From: an uncultured Collinsella sp.
GTDB lineage: Bacteria > Actinomycetota > Coriobacteriia > Coriobacteriales > Coriobacteriaceae
Assembly (NCBI GenBank): GCA_900547835.1
Contig: URIJ01000147.1
Span: 1 to 5,287 of the forward strand
Direction of reading: 5' to 3'
Length of the DNA stretch: 5,287 bases
A program made the translations under genes and the position numbers. How positions within the stretch are numbered: the stretch's first letter is position 1; each line of letters opens with the position of its first letter. Positions 5,050 through 5,287 of the stretch are shown piece after piece. The notes under the pieces were generated by a model, which was not told where the DNA came from, searched no databases, and saw only the letters and a list, made by a program, of their open reading frames with translations.

Positions 5050-5287
5050 ATGGCCTATATCGAATTCAAAGACGTCATCAAGGCATACGGCGAGGGCGAC
5101 GCCCGCATTCACGCACTCGACGGCGCGAGCTTTACGGTCGAGCGCGGCGAGCTCGCCATCATTCTGGGTGCTTCGGGTGCCGGCAAGACCACGGCGCTCA
5201 ACATTCTGGGCGGCATGGATACGGCGACTTCCGGCACCGTGACGGTGGACGGGCGCGACGTGAGCTCCGCCAACGAGGCTCAACTCG
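5050..5287 (+). CDS. ABC transporter ATP-binding protein, MacB/LolD type (3' end outside window)
   Basis: The frame opens with ATG 5050 and runs off the window end, leaving 79 residues. Such ATPases energise transport by a partner FtsX/MacB-like permease at the membrane. The sequence starts MAYIEFKDVIKAYGEGDARI, with Y13 as the likely adenine-stacking A-loop residue. HALDGASFTVERGE (21-34) follows, as usual before the P-loop. Walker A is GASGAGKTT (40-48) with K46, an A44 variant of the common GxSGSGKST. The NILGGMD (51-57) and SGTVTVDGRDV stretches match the LolD/MacB subgroup. Signature, Walker B and H-loop regions are beyond the end, so substrate and completeness cannot be judged. The ribosome binding site is weak (GGGA about 8 bases upstream). 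It is divergent from the GyrI-like gene. Confidence 0.92.
   Translation, partial: MAYIEFKDVIKAYGEGDARIHALDGASFTVERGELAIILGASGAGKTTALNILGGMDTATSGTVTVDGRDVSSANEAQL

Noticed and set aside
4936..5283. Open frame on the - strand across the ABC transporter start
   Set aside because: It overlaps the certain Walker A-containing ATPase frame and its product has no recognisable features.

Overview
The window looks like a chromosomal stretch from a high-GC Gram-positive bacterium. The codon bias of the best-kept genes, the intergenic style and an actinobacterial/Firmicutes-type LexA box (CGAAC-N4-GTTCG) suggest a gut Coriobacteriia, perhaps Collinsella. This placement is an inference from familiarity with such sequences, not from a search.

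Left part (1-1532, + strand): the 3' end of an aspartate kinase gene is followed by a complete aspartate-semialdehyde dehydrogenase gene (asd). These are the first two steps of the aspartate pathway to lysine, threonine, methionine and diaminopimelate. The 173-base gap holds a GC-rich hairpin and a possible promoter, so asd may also be transcribed on its own.

Middle (1533-2719): a 402-base non-coding stretch begins with a terminator-like hairpin, which forms part of a near-perfect 130-base palindrome. It continues with G-rich DNA carrying a 52-base-period imperfect repeat, and ends at the promoter of an O6-alkylguanine-DNA alkyltransferase gene (ogt, + strand, GTG start). Between ogt and the convergent gene after it lies a 62-base-period array of inverted half-sites that fold into hairpins with compensatory changes.

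Right part (2720-5287): on the - strand are a CLC-family transporter with fluoride-type (CLC-F) motifs and, upstream of it, a GyrI-like small-molecule-binding protein. The CLC gene has its own strong promoter, and a terminator-like hairpin lies between that promoter and the start codon. No fluoride riboswitch was recognised. The GyrI-like gene has a perfect 14-base LexA box over its promoter, which predicts SOS control. Divergent from it, and cut by the window end, is the ATPase gene of a MacB/LolD-type ABC transporter.

Functionally the window joins a housekeeping biosynthetic pair to stress and defence functions: alkylation repair, fluoride export, an SOS-controlled GyrI-like protein and an ABC transporter. 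The most notable signals are the LexA box on the GyrI-like gene and the two structured intergenic elements at 1541-1676 and 2553-2700.
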